From Chlorogloea sp. CCALA 695 (GTDB lineage: Bacteria > Cyanobacteriota > Cyanobacteriia > Cyanobacteriales > Chroococcidiopsidaceae): a stretch of DNA of 42,798 nucleotides. The stretch is taken from NCBI RefSeq assembly GCF_003003885.1, contig NZ_PVWN01000039.1, positions 1 through 42,798 of the forward strand, written 5' to 3'. Position 1 is the first letter of the stretch; the number at the start of each line of letters is the position of its first letter. Both the position numbers and the translations under genes were made by a program. Below the pieces are notes generated by a model that had not been told where the DNA came from, made no database searches, and saw only the letters and a program-made list of their open reading frames with translations. This document shows, in pieces, positions 25,567-35,050 of the stretch.

Positions 25567-26017
25567 GAGAAAATAGAATCGTTTATTTCAAATCCAAGTT
25601 ATAAGGTCATTTCTGAATATTTAGAAAAATTTATAACAGAGATAAAGCAACTGAAAGATGGCTCATTATCTGATTTTGAAGGAAAAGCCGATCTCCAGAA
25701 TGGAAAGCAAGAAAAAACGCAAGAAAAAGCTAAAAAACTGATAGGAAAGTACAAGAATTATACCGGACTCCAAGCGGATTTTCAACTAGAGTTGTGCTTA
25801 AAGTTTTAGATATCATGTCTCCTGATACTGGAGATGAAAGTAAGTTTGAAACTCAACTGCGGTTCCTAAATCGCGCAACTTGAAAGTTGAAACCTGAGAC
25901 TATCAAAATCACAGTGTAGGCTGCGCTCTAACTAGAGATGAGCAAGGTTTAATAGTCTCCCTCGACTTTGAAAAAGTCAAACATGGTCTTAAGCCGATGT
26001 CGCCAAGAGTCTATTAA
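25567..26017 (+). pseudogene. Decayed gene between the cap and HNH genes
   Basis: Three frame pieces join into one protein-like sequence: FISNPSYKVISEYLEKFITE…GLQADFQ (25567-25787), then TRVVLKVLDIMSPDTGDESK…NRAT (25785-25880), TGA at 25881, KLKPETIKITV, then a frame change and GCALTRDEQGLIVSLDFEKV…PRVY (25916-26014). There is no start codon. It has Lys/Gln-rich helices and then strands, and no family was recognised. Its place directly before the HNH gene fits a lost partner, such as an earlier cargo or chaperone gene. The rest of the gap to 26141 holds nothing recognised. Confidence 0.5.
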
Positions 26018-26141
26018 AAATGAATAGGAATTTATTTGAAGTAGTAAAAAACGAAATCTCGACTTCAGTCTAATCTTAGAAAATCTAGATGATGACAGAA
26101 TAATAACATGATTTATTTGTTATGAGGTTAAAAGAAAATTA

Positions 26142-26582
26142 ATGCCAGCAGAAACAAGATCGGGCGGTCAACGTCCCGGACAACGAGAAGGTACTAGAAG
26201 TCATTCTAAAATAGGCAGTAGTAGCACTAATTACAAAGAGATTGATAAGGCACTTGGTAGTCGTCCAAAGTTCGACCCTGCGGTGGAAACCCAAGTTTAT
26301 AGCAAAGCTAAAGTAGTCACTAATGGCGTAACTGAATATCGATGTGCAGCATCAGGCAAAAACTTGCCAAAAGATCAAACTTCGATCGATCATATTGTGA
26401 ACTGGGAAACATATTGCGCCGATTATTGTGAAAAATATGACGGACTTAATAAAGATGGATCTCTCAAAAGAGCCAAAGTTATAGAGGGTTATAACGACAT
26501 AGATAATCTACGAGTAGTTAGCATATCAGCAAATTCTAGCAAGGGTAACAGACGTGTGTCTCCTAAAAATGTATTAGGATAA
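26142..26582 (+). CDS. Small HNH-type nuclease, candidate CIS cargo
   Basis: A 146-residue protein. Residues 1-29 are disordered and rich in Gly, Ser, Arg and Gln (MPAETRSGGQRPGQREGTRS). The rest has an HNH/HNN nuclease layout: YRCAASGK (Cys68), SIDHIVNW (Asp83-His84), then DIDNLRVVSISANSSKGNR with Asn122 and the Asn-x2-Lys-Gly ending. The last His is Asn, as in many HNN enzymes. It lies between the structural genes and the ATPase in the same direction. A disordered basic N-terminus plus a nuclease fold is common in cargo of extracellular CIS; that it is cargo is inferred. No immunity gene is obvious. Confidence 0.7.
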   Translation: MPAETRSGGQRPGQREGTRSHSKIGSSSTNYKEIDKALGSRPKFDPAVETQVYSKAKVVTNGVTEYRCAASGKNLPKDQTSIDHIVNWETYCADYCEKYDGLNKDGSLKRAKVIEGYNDIDNLRVVSISANSSKGNRRVSPKNVLG

Positions 26583-26794
26583 ACTAAGTAAAGAGTTGTA
26601 ATTTTTTCCAAAAAATTGTTTGTCATCATTCTTATTTTTATAAGTCGAAAGCAATAGGCTAAGGTCAAGAAAGTTAACAGATATTAATTTTACGCTTCAA
26701 GACGTTGTATAAGTTTAACTTTTGAAGGCAATTATAATCTTAAAAGTCGTAATGATTTGATTTTGATAAATTATTGATTTTAGAAATATTAGTT

Positions 26795-28831
26795 ATGACT
26801 ATTGCAAATACTTTTGAAAATTGGCAACAAGCAAACAAAGACTTTTTACTTGTTGCTCTTGAACAAGTTTCAAGTATCATGAAAAGTTATATTGATCGAG
26901 GTGAAAAGGATTCTTCAAGAGATTTGCCTAATCGAAGTGAAGCTCGTTTTTCTCCAAAAGATATCCTGCCAGAGACTTCTACCCCACCTGCATTAGAAAC
27001 ACTATGTAAACGGTTTAATCTTTCCGATTTTGAAAAGAATCTACTCTTGCTTTGCGTTGGAGTTGAGTTGGATCTAAATTTTCCTGAGTTGTGTGCCGAA
27101 GCTCACGGTGTTAATCATCAACATTTTCCAACATTTGGTTTAGCTCTTCGTGCATTTCCCAATTCCCACTGGAGTGCATTGGCACCTAGTGGGCCGCTTC
27201 GTCGCTGGAAGTTGATTGATTTAGGTCCAGGGAAAACCCTTACCAACACAGCTTTGTATATAGATGAAAGAATTCTTCATTATCTAGTGGGCGTAGAAAT
27301 GACAGATACATTACTAATAGGAATGACTGAGCTATCCCAAAAAGTCCAGCAACTTATACCCTCTCATCAGAGCGTAGCTGACAAAATAGAGGCTTTATGG
27401 AAACTAAGCCCCGCTCGTAATCTTCTTCCTATCATTCAACTGTGCGGCTCAGAAATAGAAGATAAAACAGATATTGCTCAGGCTGTTTGCGATCGCTTTG
27501 AGCGACGGGTGAGTCTCTTATACTGCCATTGCATTCCTCTTAACCCCGAAGACTTAGGATTTTTTATCCGTCGATTGAAGAGAGAATGCATTTTAAATTG
27601 TAAAGCTCTTGTTTTAAATTGTGATGATATCGATCCTGCCGATCAACAACAGAGAGTTGCGATTAATCAACTCCTCGATCAACTAGAAGGGTTTGTAATC
27701 GTTACAACACTTTTTCCACTCCAAGGCATAAAGCGTCAGATGATTCGCTTTGATGTTCCCAAACCCCTGCCCCAGGAGCAGTTAAGTACCTGGAAAACCT
27801 CTATGACCGAGTTCAAAACTCAACTCAATGGGCAAGGAGAATGTATTCCAGACTCAGATAAGCTGCTACAAGACTTGCAGGTTCTCACGTCTCAGTTTCA
27901 ACTCAGTACCTCTATGATTCGTCGAGCCTGTACAGCAGCAGTGGCGCAGTTGACAATGCCGTCCGCTCCTTCCTTACAACAAGCTTTATGGCAAAGCTGC
28001 CGCATCCAAGCTCGTCCTGGATTAGATGAGCTTGCAGAGCGAATTGAGTCTAAATTATCCTGGGACGATTTAGTATTGCCCCCCTTGCAGAAGGAAACTC
28101 TAAAGGAGATTTCGGCTCACGTCCGACAGAAGGCTAAGGTATACGAAAAGTGGGGATTTGCATCTAAAAGTAGACGCGGCTTGGGGATTACAGCACTGTT
28201 TTCTGGCCCTAGCGGAACTGGAAAAACTCTGGCAGCAGGCGTTCTTGCTAATGAGTTGAACCTCGATCTCTATAGAATTGAACTTTCTGCTGTTGTCAGT
28301 AAGTATATTGGTGAAACGGAGAAAAACCTCCAACAGATTTTTAATGCGGCTGAGAGCGGGGGTGTAATTTTGCTTTTTGATGAGGCGGACTCTATTTTTG
28401 GTAAACGGAGTGAAGTTAAAGATTCTAAAGATCGCAACGCCAATCTAGAAGTAAGTTATTTACTTCAGCGAATGGAATCTTATCCAGGAATGGCTATCCT
28501 AACAACAAATTTGCAAAGTAACTTAGACCCTGCATTCATGCGGCGACTTCGGTTCGTGACTCAATTTTCTCTCCCAGATGCCGCCCATCGAGCCGAAATT
28601 TGGCGACGGATTTTTCCGCCTGATACGCCAACAGAGGGCTTAAGCGTTGAAAGATTGGCTCAACTTAATGCTCCTGGCGGTAATATCCGCATCATTGCTC
28701 TCAACGCGGCTTTTATAGCCGCCGATGCAGAAGAGCCTGTGCAAATGAAGCATATTCTCAGAGCAACTCAAACAGAGTATGAAAAACTAGGGAAATCATT
28801 AACGAGTGTAGAAATTTCTGGCTGGATTTAA
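26795..28831 (+). CDS. CIS-associated AAA+ ATPase (Pvc15/Afp15-like)
   Basis: A 678-residue ATPase. The N-terminal 400 residues carry a winged-helix-like domain typical of CIS ATPases (ALETLCKRFNLSDFEKNLLL, WSALAPSGPLRRWKLIDLG). The C-terminal AAA+ domain has Walker A GPSGTGKT (about 471-478), Walker B ILLFDEADSIF (about 526-536), and an Arg-rich sensor/finger region MRRLRFVTQFSLPD. In eCIS loci this ATPase is needed for assembly or cargo loading. ATG at 26795 is preferred over TTG at 26774. It is the last recognisable CIS gene in the run. Confidence 0.93.
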   Translation: MTIANTFENWQQANKDFLLVALEQVSSIMKSYIDRGEKDSSRDLPNRSEARFSPKDILPETSTPPALETLCKRFNLSDFEKNLLLLCVGVELDLNFPELCAEAHGVNHQHFPTFGLALRAFPNSHWSALAPSGPLRRWKLIDLGPGKTLTNTALYIDERILHYLVGVEMTDTLLIGMTELSQKVQQLIPSHQSVADKIEALWKLSPARNLLPIIQLCGSEIEDKTDIAQAVCDRFERRVSLLYCHCIPLNPEDLGFFIRRLKRECILNCKALVLNCDDIDPADQQQRVAINQLLDQLEGFVIVTTLFPLQGIKRQMIRFDVPKPLPQEQLSTWKTSMTEFKTQLNGQGECIPDSDKLLQDLQVLTSQFQLSTSMIRRACTAAVAQLTMPSAPSLQQALWQSCRIQARPGLDELAERIESKLSWDDLVLPPLQKETLKEISAHVRQKAKVYEKWGFASKSRRGLGITALFSGPSGTGKTLAAGVLANELNLDLYRIELSAVVSKYIGETEKNLQQIFNAAESGGVILLFDEADSIFGKRSEVKDSKDRNANLEVSYLLQRMESYPGMAILTTNLQSNLDPAFMRRLRFVTQFSLPDAAHRAEIWRRIFPPDTPTEGLSVERLAQLNAPGGNIRIIALNAAFIAADAEEPVQMKHILRATQTEYEKLGKSLTSVEISGWI

Positions 28832-28885
28832 TCAGCTTGCTAATTTTTATCTCACTCTTTTGTTTTGTTCTAGCTTGGGGCTGTG

Positions 28886-29200
28886 TTACAAAAACTTCTT
28901 GAGGTCACGAAAGTTGATTGGAAAAGAGTTTTTCCATGTAACCATTCCTCTGATTTGATTGAGGAAGATAACTCGCTCTTTGACGGTTCCCAAGGGATGT
29001 CCTAAAACCCGTCCTTTTCTTTGCTACTTGAGTAGGAAAGCGGATAGCGCAGATACTATCAGACGCAATACAGGATGATTTTGGATTGATATTACTGCCA
29101 CTTGAATGGGGTTTTGGGATTCATCAGGTACAAATAGAATTATTTCAGCCGATTATTTTTTGCAACACAACCGAATTGCGTGTACGGTAGTGCTAACCAT
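28886..29200 (-). pseudogene. Small gene of unknown family with two in-frame stops
   Basis: Read through its stops, this 104-codon frame is protein-like from start to end: MVSTTVHAIRLCCKK, TAA at 29153-29155, SAEIILFVPDESQNPIQVAV…SAFLLK, TAG at 29024-29026, QRKGRVLGHPLGTVKERVIF then LNQIRGMVTWKNSFPINFRD and a final TAA at 28886. It lies 35 bases after tpsB in the same direction, so it was probably the third gene of that operon. Both stops could come from CAA or CAG by C-to-T. It accounts for most of the 404-base gap after the ATPase. Confidence 0.55.
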
Positions 29201-29235
29201 CTGATTATCTAGTTTTTTGAGAAGATTGAAGCATT

Positions 29236-30972
29236 TTAAAATGGTTGATAGAGTAGTGAAAAATGAAAACCATCTTCTTGCAGTGAGTCTCCGCGATCGC
29301 CAACAGAAACTAAAGGGATACCGTAGTCTAAACGCACTGATAAATCTGGCTGAATCAGCCAACGCAAGCCCAGTCCTAAACTAGCAATTGTTGCCGGGTC
29401 GGGATCGATTTCTCGATTGTTCCAGACTGTACCGATTTCAAAAAAAGGCACTAATTGCAGTGTTCTAGAATTTGATGTGAGGGGAAAACGAACCTCAACC
29501 GAACCTGAGATCCCATTGTCAGCAATTAGTTGGTTTTGTCTGTAGCCGCGAACTGTATCGATTCCACCTAAACTGAAACGTTCTAGAGATAGCAAAGAAT
29601 CGGGAGTTAGCTGGGCATCAATTCGCGCTACTAAAAGATTCTTAGGTGACAACTGCTGCACCCATTGAAATTGTCCTAACCAGGAAAAAAATTGTCCGTC
29701 TGTACCCGTATCGTTGATGGTTGCATCAAAGGCATTTACTCCGAAACTAAACTGAGACCGAGCGGCTAAAACTGTTCTCACACTGCGATTGAACCAATCT
29801 TGAGAAAACCGAATTACTGTAACTTTAGATTCCCCATTTTCAGCGCCTGCGGTGAAGGAAAAGGGAATATCGTCAAGTATATACGTTTGGCTGCGACGTA
29901 AATCTAAACCTAAGCTCAAGGCAAATTCACTATTTGGCGATCGCAACAGAGGTTGACGGAAACCAAAAGCGTAAGTTTGAGCTTCGCTATTGATGCCGAC
30001 ATCTCGAAAATCTGCTGCAATAATGCGGCTATCATCGTTGTTGTAGCGGAGGCTAAAAGTACCGTTAAGAGCATTTACAGGGATGTTATAGCTAATATTG
30101 TAGAAGGCAAGTCCTTCAGTACGACCGTAGCTGGCACTAAGGCGATCGCCAAATCCTAAAGCGTTATCGTGACTTACTTCTACATTGCCTTGAATAGAAC
30201 CGATACTGGGAGATTGGTTGTTTTCAATGGCGATCGCCGCGTGAAAAGCGGGTGCTTCAGTAAGACTAACCCGTAAAATATTTTGCCCTTGAGTGCTACC
30301 TGCAACTAGCTCGGCTGTCACCTGCTCAATGAGCGGATCAAGTTGCAATAATTGCAATGCTTCTTCTAAGCGTTGCTGGTTTAAGGGAGTAGAGGTGGCT
30401 CTCTTGAGGCGCGAAGTCACGTATCTTGGGTCTAATCGCCTTAACCCACCAATTTCAATCCGTTCGAGTTCCCCTTCTACAACTTGAATTTGGACTATAC
30501 CAGTGCTGAGGTTTTGATTGGTGGGTAGGAAAGTGCCAGAAGTGATGTAGCCGTTTTGAATATAGAGTTGGGCGATCGCCGAGCGCAGGAGGAGCAAATC
30601 TTCAAACGTAACTTCGCGGTTTTCGTAAAGCCGAGTTAAGCCCGTGATTTCGTCGTGCAAGATGGTATTGCCCAGCACTTCCACTTTTTTGATAAAAAAG
30701 TAATCGCCTGTTGAAAGACTATCTTGAGGTGGCTCTTGAGTTGAGGGAGTTTGCAGTTGAAGTGGGGGTAATGTGGGCGTTTCCAGTGGGAGCGGACGCG
30801 GCAATCGGGAGGGTTGGGGAATAGTTTGCTCTACTGCGTCAGGTGTAGTTGAAGGAATAGCAACGCCTGGTGGCAGTGTGGATTGAGCGATCGCACTGAC
30901 AGCAAGGCAAAGCCAGGCCGCTAGGTAAAAACCTGGAGTGGTAACCCACCTTAAATTTGGATACATATTCAT
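29236..30972 (-). CDS. Two-partner secretion outer-membrane transporter (TpsB, ShlB/FhaC family)
   Basis: A 578-residue outer-membrane protein that exports the adhesin encoded upstream. It has a signal peptide (FYLAAWLCLAVSAIAQ), a Pro-rich linker (RLPRPLPLETPTLPPLQLQT), POTRA domains (YFFIKKVEVLGNTILHDEIT…QVVEGELERIEIG), and a 16-strand beta-barrel with the conserved RGYRQNQLIADNGISGSVEV loop and a terminal Phe (LLYQPF). ATG at 30972 or 30966 is preferred, since the longer frame overlaps tpsA. It is translated eight bases after the tpsA stop, so the pair is coupled. Confidence 0.92.
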   Translation of the reverse strand: MNMYPNLRWVTTPGFYLAAWLCLAVSAIAQSTLPPGVAIPSTTPDAVEQTIPQPSRLPRPLPLETPTLPPLQLQTPSTQEPPQDSLSTGDYFFIKKVEVLGNTILHDEITGLTRLYENREVTFEDLLLLRSAIAQLYIQNGYITSGTFLPTNQNLSTGIVQIQVVEGELERIEIGGLRRLDPRYVTSRLKRATSTPLNQQRLEEALQLLQLDPLIEQVTAELVAGSTQGQNILRVSLTEAPAFHAAIAIENNQSPSIGSIQGNVEVSHDNALGFGDRLSASYGRTEGLAFYNISYNIPVNALNGTFSLRYNNDDSRIIAADFRDVGINSEAQTYAFGFRQPLLRSPNSEFALSLGLDLRRSQTYILDDIPFSFTAGAENGESKVTVIRFSQDWFNRSVRTVLAARSQFSFGVNAFDATINDTGTDGQFFSWLGQFQWVQQLSPKNLLVARIDAQLTPDSLLSLERFSLGGIDTVRGYRQNQLIADNGISGSVEVRFPLTSNSRTLQLVPFFEIGTVWNNREIDPDPATIASLGLGLRWLIQPDLSVRLDYGIPLVSVGDRGDSLQEDGFHFSLLYQPF

Positions 30973-30980
30973 GTCATAAA

Positions 30981-33900
30981 TTAAGAACATTCTCGACTCA
31001 ATACGAGCTTCCCGTTTGGTAGTCGATATACTCCTTGAGGTTCGACAATGGGGTCGCCTTTTTGCCAAGAACGATTAGAGTTAGTAGTTGCGGGTGTACT
31101 GTCATTGGTAGGTAGAGTTTCTACATCTACGGTAGGAAAGCTAGATATTTGAACATCTCCAGGACGCTGGGGTAAGCCACCAGTCCCCGTAATCGTGAAG
31201 CTTCCCCTCGTTGGTTGATTGCGGCGGACAATGCAGCTATTTGCGAGCAGGCTGTTGGTATCGATCTGATTTTCTGGTAACTCAATCAGGCTGTTTTGAA
31301 TAAAGCTGACATCGGGTATAGTGACGATGCCACTAACAGCACCAGTGGCATTGATATCGACGCGATTATTATTATCAACAGTATCGGGGTTAGTGCCACG
31401 AAGTACAGGACGGTAGTTTTCACCAAAGAAGGCAGGAGTATTGAGGGTTATGTCTCCGCCTTTGCCATCACGGGCAAAAGCGAGGATATCGCTGTCGTCG
31501 AAAGCAAGAATTGAGTCGGCTTTCAGGTCAATGTTTCCCCCCCCTCCTGCACCTTGATTGACATTAGTCGTAATGTCACTGTCGCCAAATAAGCGAATTT
31601 TAGCAGATGTAATGGTGATACTTCCCCCAGCAGATTGCTGAGAGGAGGTTGTAACCGTGCCATTTCTAGCGGTTAGATTTCCGGTGTTAATCGTTACGTT
31701 ACCAGCAGCCCCAGCACCATTTGACTTGTCTATAGACTGAGCAAGTAAACTTGCCTGATTTATGTTTACAGATTGTTGGGCATTCAATTCAAGATCGCCC
31801 GCTTTAAAGTTAGTTTGGGTTTGGGAATCTAAAACGCCTCCATTAGATACGTTCAGGGTATCAGTTGTAATTCTGATGTCACCACCCTCGCCCTCGCTAC
31901 CCACTTCAACACTGCTGAATACTCCACTGCTTATTCCATTACTACCCACCCCATCAAAGGAAACCGTATCGCGGGTAATTATTTCCACATCACCCCCATT
32001 CCCCTGTCCGCTACTGCTGGCAATCAGTCGAGCGCCATTGGTTACAGTAAGCGACCTTGCAGTTATATCAATCTTACCGCCATTACCCTCGGCACTAAGA
32101 AGCACTTGGCTACCTACGCCAGTAACTTGCGTATTAATCCCTACGCCTTCCAGGGAAACGGACTCAGTAGCGCTAATGGTCACATCACCAGCGTTTCCCT
32201 GTCCATCGGTATTAGTAACCAAAGTAGCGCCATTCGAGGCAGACAGATTGCCTGTAGTAATATTGATTTTGCCTCCATTGCCCACTGCTCGTTCAAATAC
32301 TTGGCTACCTATGCTAGTAAAAGACCCTTCCAGAGCAACGGACTCAGTAGCATTAATAATCACATCACCAGCATTTCCTTGACCGAAGGTATTAGCAGCG
32401 AGGGTAGCACCATCCGAGGCAGACAGATTACCTGTAGTGATATTAATTTGACCTCCATTGCCTACTGCTTGTTCAAATACTTGGCTGCCTATGCCAGTAG
32501 AAGACCCTTCCAGGGAAACGGACTCAGTAGCACTAATCATCACATCACCAGCATTTCCTTGACCGGAGGTATTCGCAACCAAGGTAGCACCATCCGAGGC
32601 AGACAGATTGCCTGTAGTGACATTAATTTTGCCTCCACTTCCTTGACCATCGGTATTAGTAACCAAAGTAGCACCGTCAGTGACAGACAGATTGCCTGTA
32701 GTGATATTAATTTGACCTCCATTGCCTACTGCTTGTTTAAATACTTGGCTGCCTATGACAGTAGAAGACCCTTCCAGAGCAACGGACTCAGTAGCACTAA
32801 TTATTACATCACCAGCGTTTCCTTGACCGGAGGTATTTGCAACCAAGGTAGCACCGTCAGTGGCAGACAAATTGCCTGTAGTGATATTAATGTTGCCTCC
32901 GTTTCCTTGACCGGAGGTATTAGCAACTAAGGTAGCACCGTCAGTGACAGACAGATTGCCTGTAATGATATTAATTTTGCCCCCATTGCCCACTGCTTGT
33001 TCAAATACTTGGCTGCCTATGCCAGTAGATGACCCTTTCAGGGAAACGGACTCAGTAGCATTAATAATCACATCACCCGCATTTCCTTGACCGAAGGTAT
33101 GGGATACCAAAGTAGCGCCACCGGATATTGATAGCGAAGGGGTTGTAATGTTAATTGTGCCTCCCTGACCCTCAGCCTCAGATGCTATTACACTTTCCGC
33201 TCTGCTATCTATCCCATCAAAGGTGACATAATCACGGGCGATTATATTCAAATTTCCCGCATCCCCTCTGCCAAAGCTATCTGTTCTCAGTTGAGCGCTA
33301 TTGTTTACTGTAAGAGAGTCTGCTGTAATGTTGATATCACCTCCCTTACCCATGGCTCCATCGAATACCAAATTCTCGATAAAGCTAGCATCAGTAAGGT
33401 TTATTGCTCCTGTAGCATTAATCTCAATAATTCCAGGGTTGTTGTTAGACGATACTAACCATGAAGCTCCTGCTCGCAGTCCACTTCCTCGCGCCATATT
33501 TAAGTTTTGGGCATTGACGATTAAATTACCATCACCACTAGCGCTTACGTTCACTAAAGTGCCATTATCGAGAAATACATCGGACAACGGTACGCTATCG
33601 GAGATAGGAAAACTCAAACCAATATAGGAGTCATTAAAAGTTAGACCGACAGTGCTTTCTCCTGCTACTCCGCCCAACTCGATTCGACCACCTAGAGCTT
33701 GAAGTTGCCCGCCATCGATGCTCACGCTACCGCCAACGAGCGCTAAAGTTTTACCTGGATTCACTTGTAGAATAGACCCCTGCACCTGAATGTTTCCAGG
33801 GTTGTTTCCGTATTGCAAGCCCAAAGGTACGCTAATCGCTAATAAAGGCGGTGCTTGAGGATTGGTAGCACTAAAATCACCGCCATTGGCAAACGTGAAA

Positions 33901-34400
33901 CTGCTGGCTGTAGAAGCCAGAAATGACCCTTTAACGTCTAACTGGGCATTAGATCCATAAATAATCCCGTTGGGGTTAAGCAACAGCAAATTTGCCCCAT
34001 CCACAACCCCTAACCTGCCTAAGATATTAGAAGGATTGCTGCCCGTGACGCGAGTTAAGATGTTCTCGATTCCAGTAGGACTAGCAAAATAAACACTCCC
34101 AGCTTCTCCGACATTAAACTCTTGAAAACTATGAAATAAATTAGCGCCGCGAGTTGCGCCACCATCAATGCGATCGCTAAAAATCCCCTGAATATCAACA
34201 TTGGGTGTAACTACAGAATTTTCAGCACCCAGCGTGTTATCAGGTATGACTTGCGCTAAAACACCGTCACCTACTCCTATTGACAGCCCAACTAAACCCC
34301 CAATTGCCCACTGCCAACACCCACTACACCAGCTTTTAGCAATCATAAAGTAATTCTTCGACATTTTTAGCAATGTATCTTTGGAGTTTCTTCTCAGCAT
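30981..34400 (-). CDS. Two-partner secretion exoprotein (TpsA, filamentous haemagglutinin family)
   Basis: A 1139-residue secreted adhesin-like protein. A signal peptide (GGLVGLSIGVGDGVLA) precedes the TPS domain (about 50-200: DNTLGAENSVVTPN, FHSFQEFNVGEAGSVYFASP, NPNGIIYG, SSFTFANGGDFS). A long beta-helix of Gly/Asn-rich repeats follows (GNGGxINITTGNLS…GATLVANT). The end, WQKGDPIVEPQGVYRLPNGK then LVLSRECS, is the usual cyanobacterial TpsA C-terminus with one Cys. The start may instead be Met13 at 34364 (MSKNYFMIAKSW). It passes through TpsB and probably remains at the cell surface. Confidence 0.92.
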   Translation of the reverse strand: MLRRNSKDTLLKMSKNYFMIAKSWCSGCWQWAIGGLVGLSIGVGDGVLAQVIPDNTLGAENSVVTPNVDIQGIFSDRIDGGATRGANLFHSFQEFNVGEAGSVYFASPTGIENILTRVTGSNPSNILGRLGVVDGANLLLLNPNGIIYGSNAQLDVKGSFLASTASSFTFANGGDFSATNPQAPPLLAISVPLGLQYGNNPGNIQVQGSILQVNPGKTLALVGGSVSIDGGQLQALGGRIELGGVAGESTVGLTFNDSYIGLSFPISDSVPLSDVFLDNGTLVNVSASGDGNLIVNAQNLNMARGSGLRAGASWLVSSNNNPGIIEINATGAINLTDASFIENLVFDGAMGKGGDINITADSLTVNNSAQLRTDSFGRGDAGNLNIIARDYVTFDGIDSRAESVIASEAEGQGGTINITTPSLSISGGATLVSHTFGQGNAGDVIINATESVSLKGSSTGIGSQVFEQAVGNGGKINIITGNLSVTDGATLVANTSGQGNGGNINITTGNLSATDGATLVANTSGQGNAGDVIISATESVALEGSSTVIGSQVFKQAVGNGGQINITTGNLSVTDGATLVTNTDGQGSGGKINVTTGNLSASDGATLVANTSGQGNAGDVMISATESVSLEGSSTGIGSQVFEQAVGNGGQINITTGNLSASDGATLAANTFGQGNAGDVIINATESVALEGSFTSIGSQVFERAVGNGGKINITTGNLSASNGATLVTNTDGQGNAGDVTISATESVSLEGVGINTQVTGVGSQVLLSAEGNGGKIDITARSLTVTNGARLIASSSGQGNGGDVEIITRDTVSFDGVGSNGISSGVFSSVEVGSEGEGGDIRITTDTLNVSNGGVLDSQTQTNFKAGDLELNAQQSVNINQASLLAQSIDKSNGAGAAGNVTINTGNLTARNGTVTTSSQQSAGGSITITSAKIRLFGDSDITTNVNQGAGGGGNIDLKADSILAFDDSDILAFARDGKGGDITLNTPAFFGENYRPVLRGTNPDTVDNNNRVDINATGAVSGIVTIPDVSFIQNSLIELPENQIDTNSLLANSCIVRRNQPTRGSFTITGTGGLPQRPGDVQISSFPTVDVETLPTNDSTPATTNSNRSWQKGDPIVEPQGVYRLPNGKLVLSRECS
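32140..33115 (-). repeat. Near-identical tandem repeats in tpsA
   Basis: Two module types alternate: A of 60 residues (GQGNAGDVIISATESVSLEG … LVANTS) and B of 28 residues (GQGNGGNINITTGNLS…). The order is A-B-A-B-A-A-A'. DNA copies differ at few positions, with blocks of 40 or more identical bases, which points to recent expansion or gene conversion. Short-read assemblies may collapse this region. Confidence 0.85.
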
Positions 34401-34618
34401 TTTACTGCCGCCAGCACAAAACTTGACCTAATCAATACAGTAAATATTAAACTGATAAAGTTATGCTTTCACCTGTGGCGATAAGTTAGTTGCACGCTTA
34501 GGAAAGGCGCGATCGCATAACTAGGCAGCTATTATTATTGCCCAAGTATTTAACTTCAGATCGATATAAAGTTGAAATTACGCTCCAAAGTTTTCTCTGT
34601 AACTTACCATATTTTGCT

Positions 34619-35050
34619 ATGCCAAACCGACACCGCCGATGCCACGCCTGCTGTCTAGTAATTCTATTTTTGAGCAGTTTCACGTTCTGTCTAAGGCTGG
34701 ATCGCGTTCCCTTCATTGTACAGGTAAAATGGGGAGAAGTAATCGCCCAGTCTTCCAGTCCTAGCCAATTGGTATAGCAAGGGATCGAACAGTATCGTGC
34801 CGGAGATATGCTTAAAGCGATCGCTTATTGGCAAACTGCTTTAAGTGCCTATCAGAACCTCAACAACCTGGCAAATGAACCAATTGTCAGCGAAAAACTC
34901 GCCTTAGCCTACTAGCAAATCGGTCAATTCAAGCAAGCAATCAATACTTGGCAAGAAGCGATCGTTAACGATCGCTCCTCTAATAATTTGGTAAAGGTGG
35001 AGCGGTTACTCATTGAACAGGCGCAAACCTACAAGAGTCACCCATTCTAG
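34619..35050 (+). pseudogene. TPR/CHAT-type protein fragment with two in-frame stops
   Basis: The frame reads MPNRHRRCHACCLVILFLSS (signal), SSSPSQLV, TAG at 34775-34777, QGIEQYRAGDMLKAIAYWQT (TPR), ALAY, TAG at 34913-34915, QIGQFKQAINTWQEAIV, and ends LVKVERLLIEQAQTYKSHPF at TAG 35048. This is the start of the TPR/CHAT-domain proteins that often neighbour cyanobacterial TpsA genes. Both internal TAGs sit where Gln (CAG) is expected. The rest of the gene is cut off at the junction with the CHASE2 fragment. Confidence 0.72.

Noticed and set aside
32106-32930. Long plus-strand frame opposite tpsA (274 codons)
   Set aside because: It mirrors the repetitive tpsA sequence. The tpsA frame has signal peptide, TPS domain and C-terminal motif.
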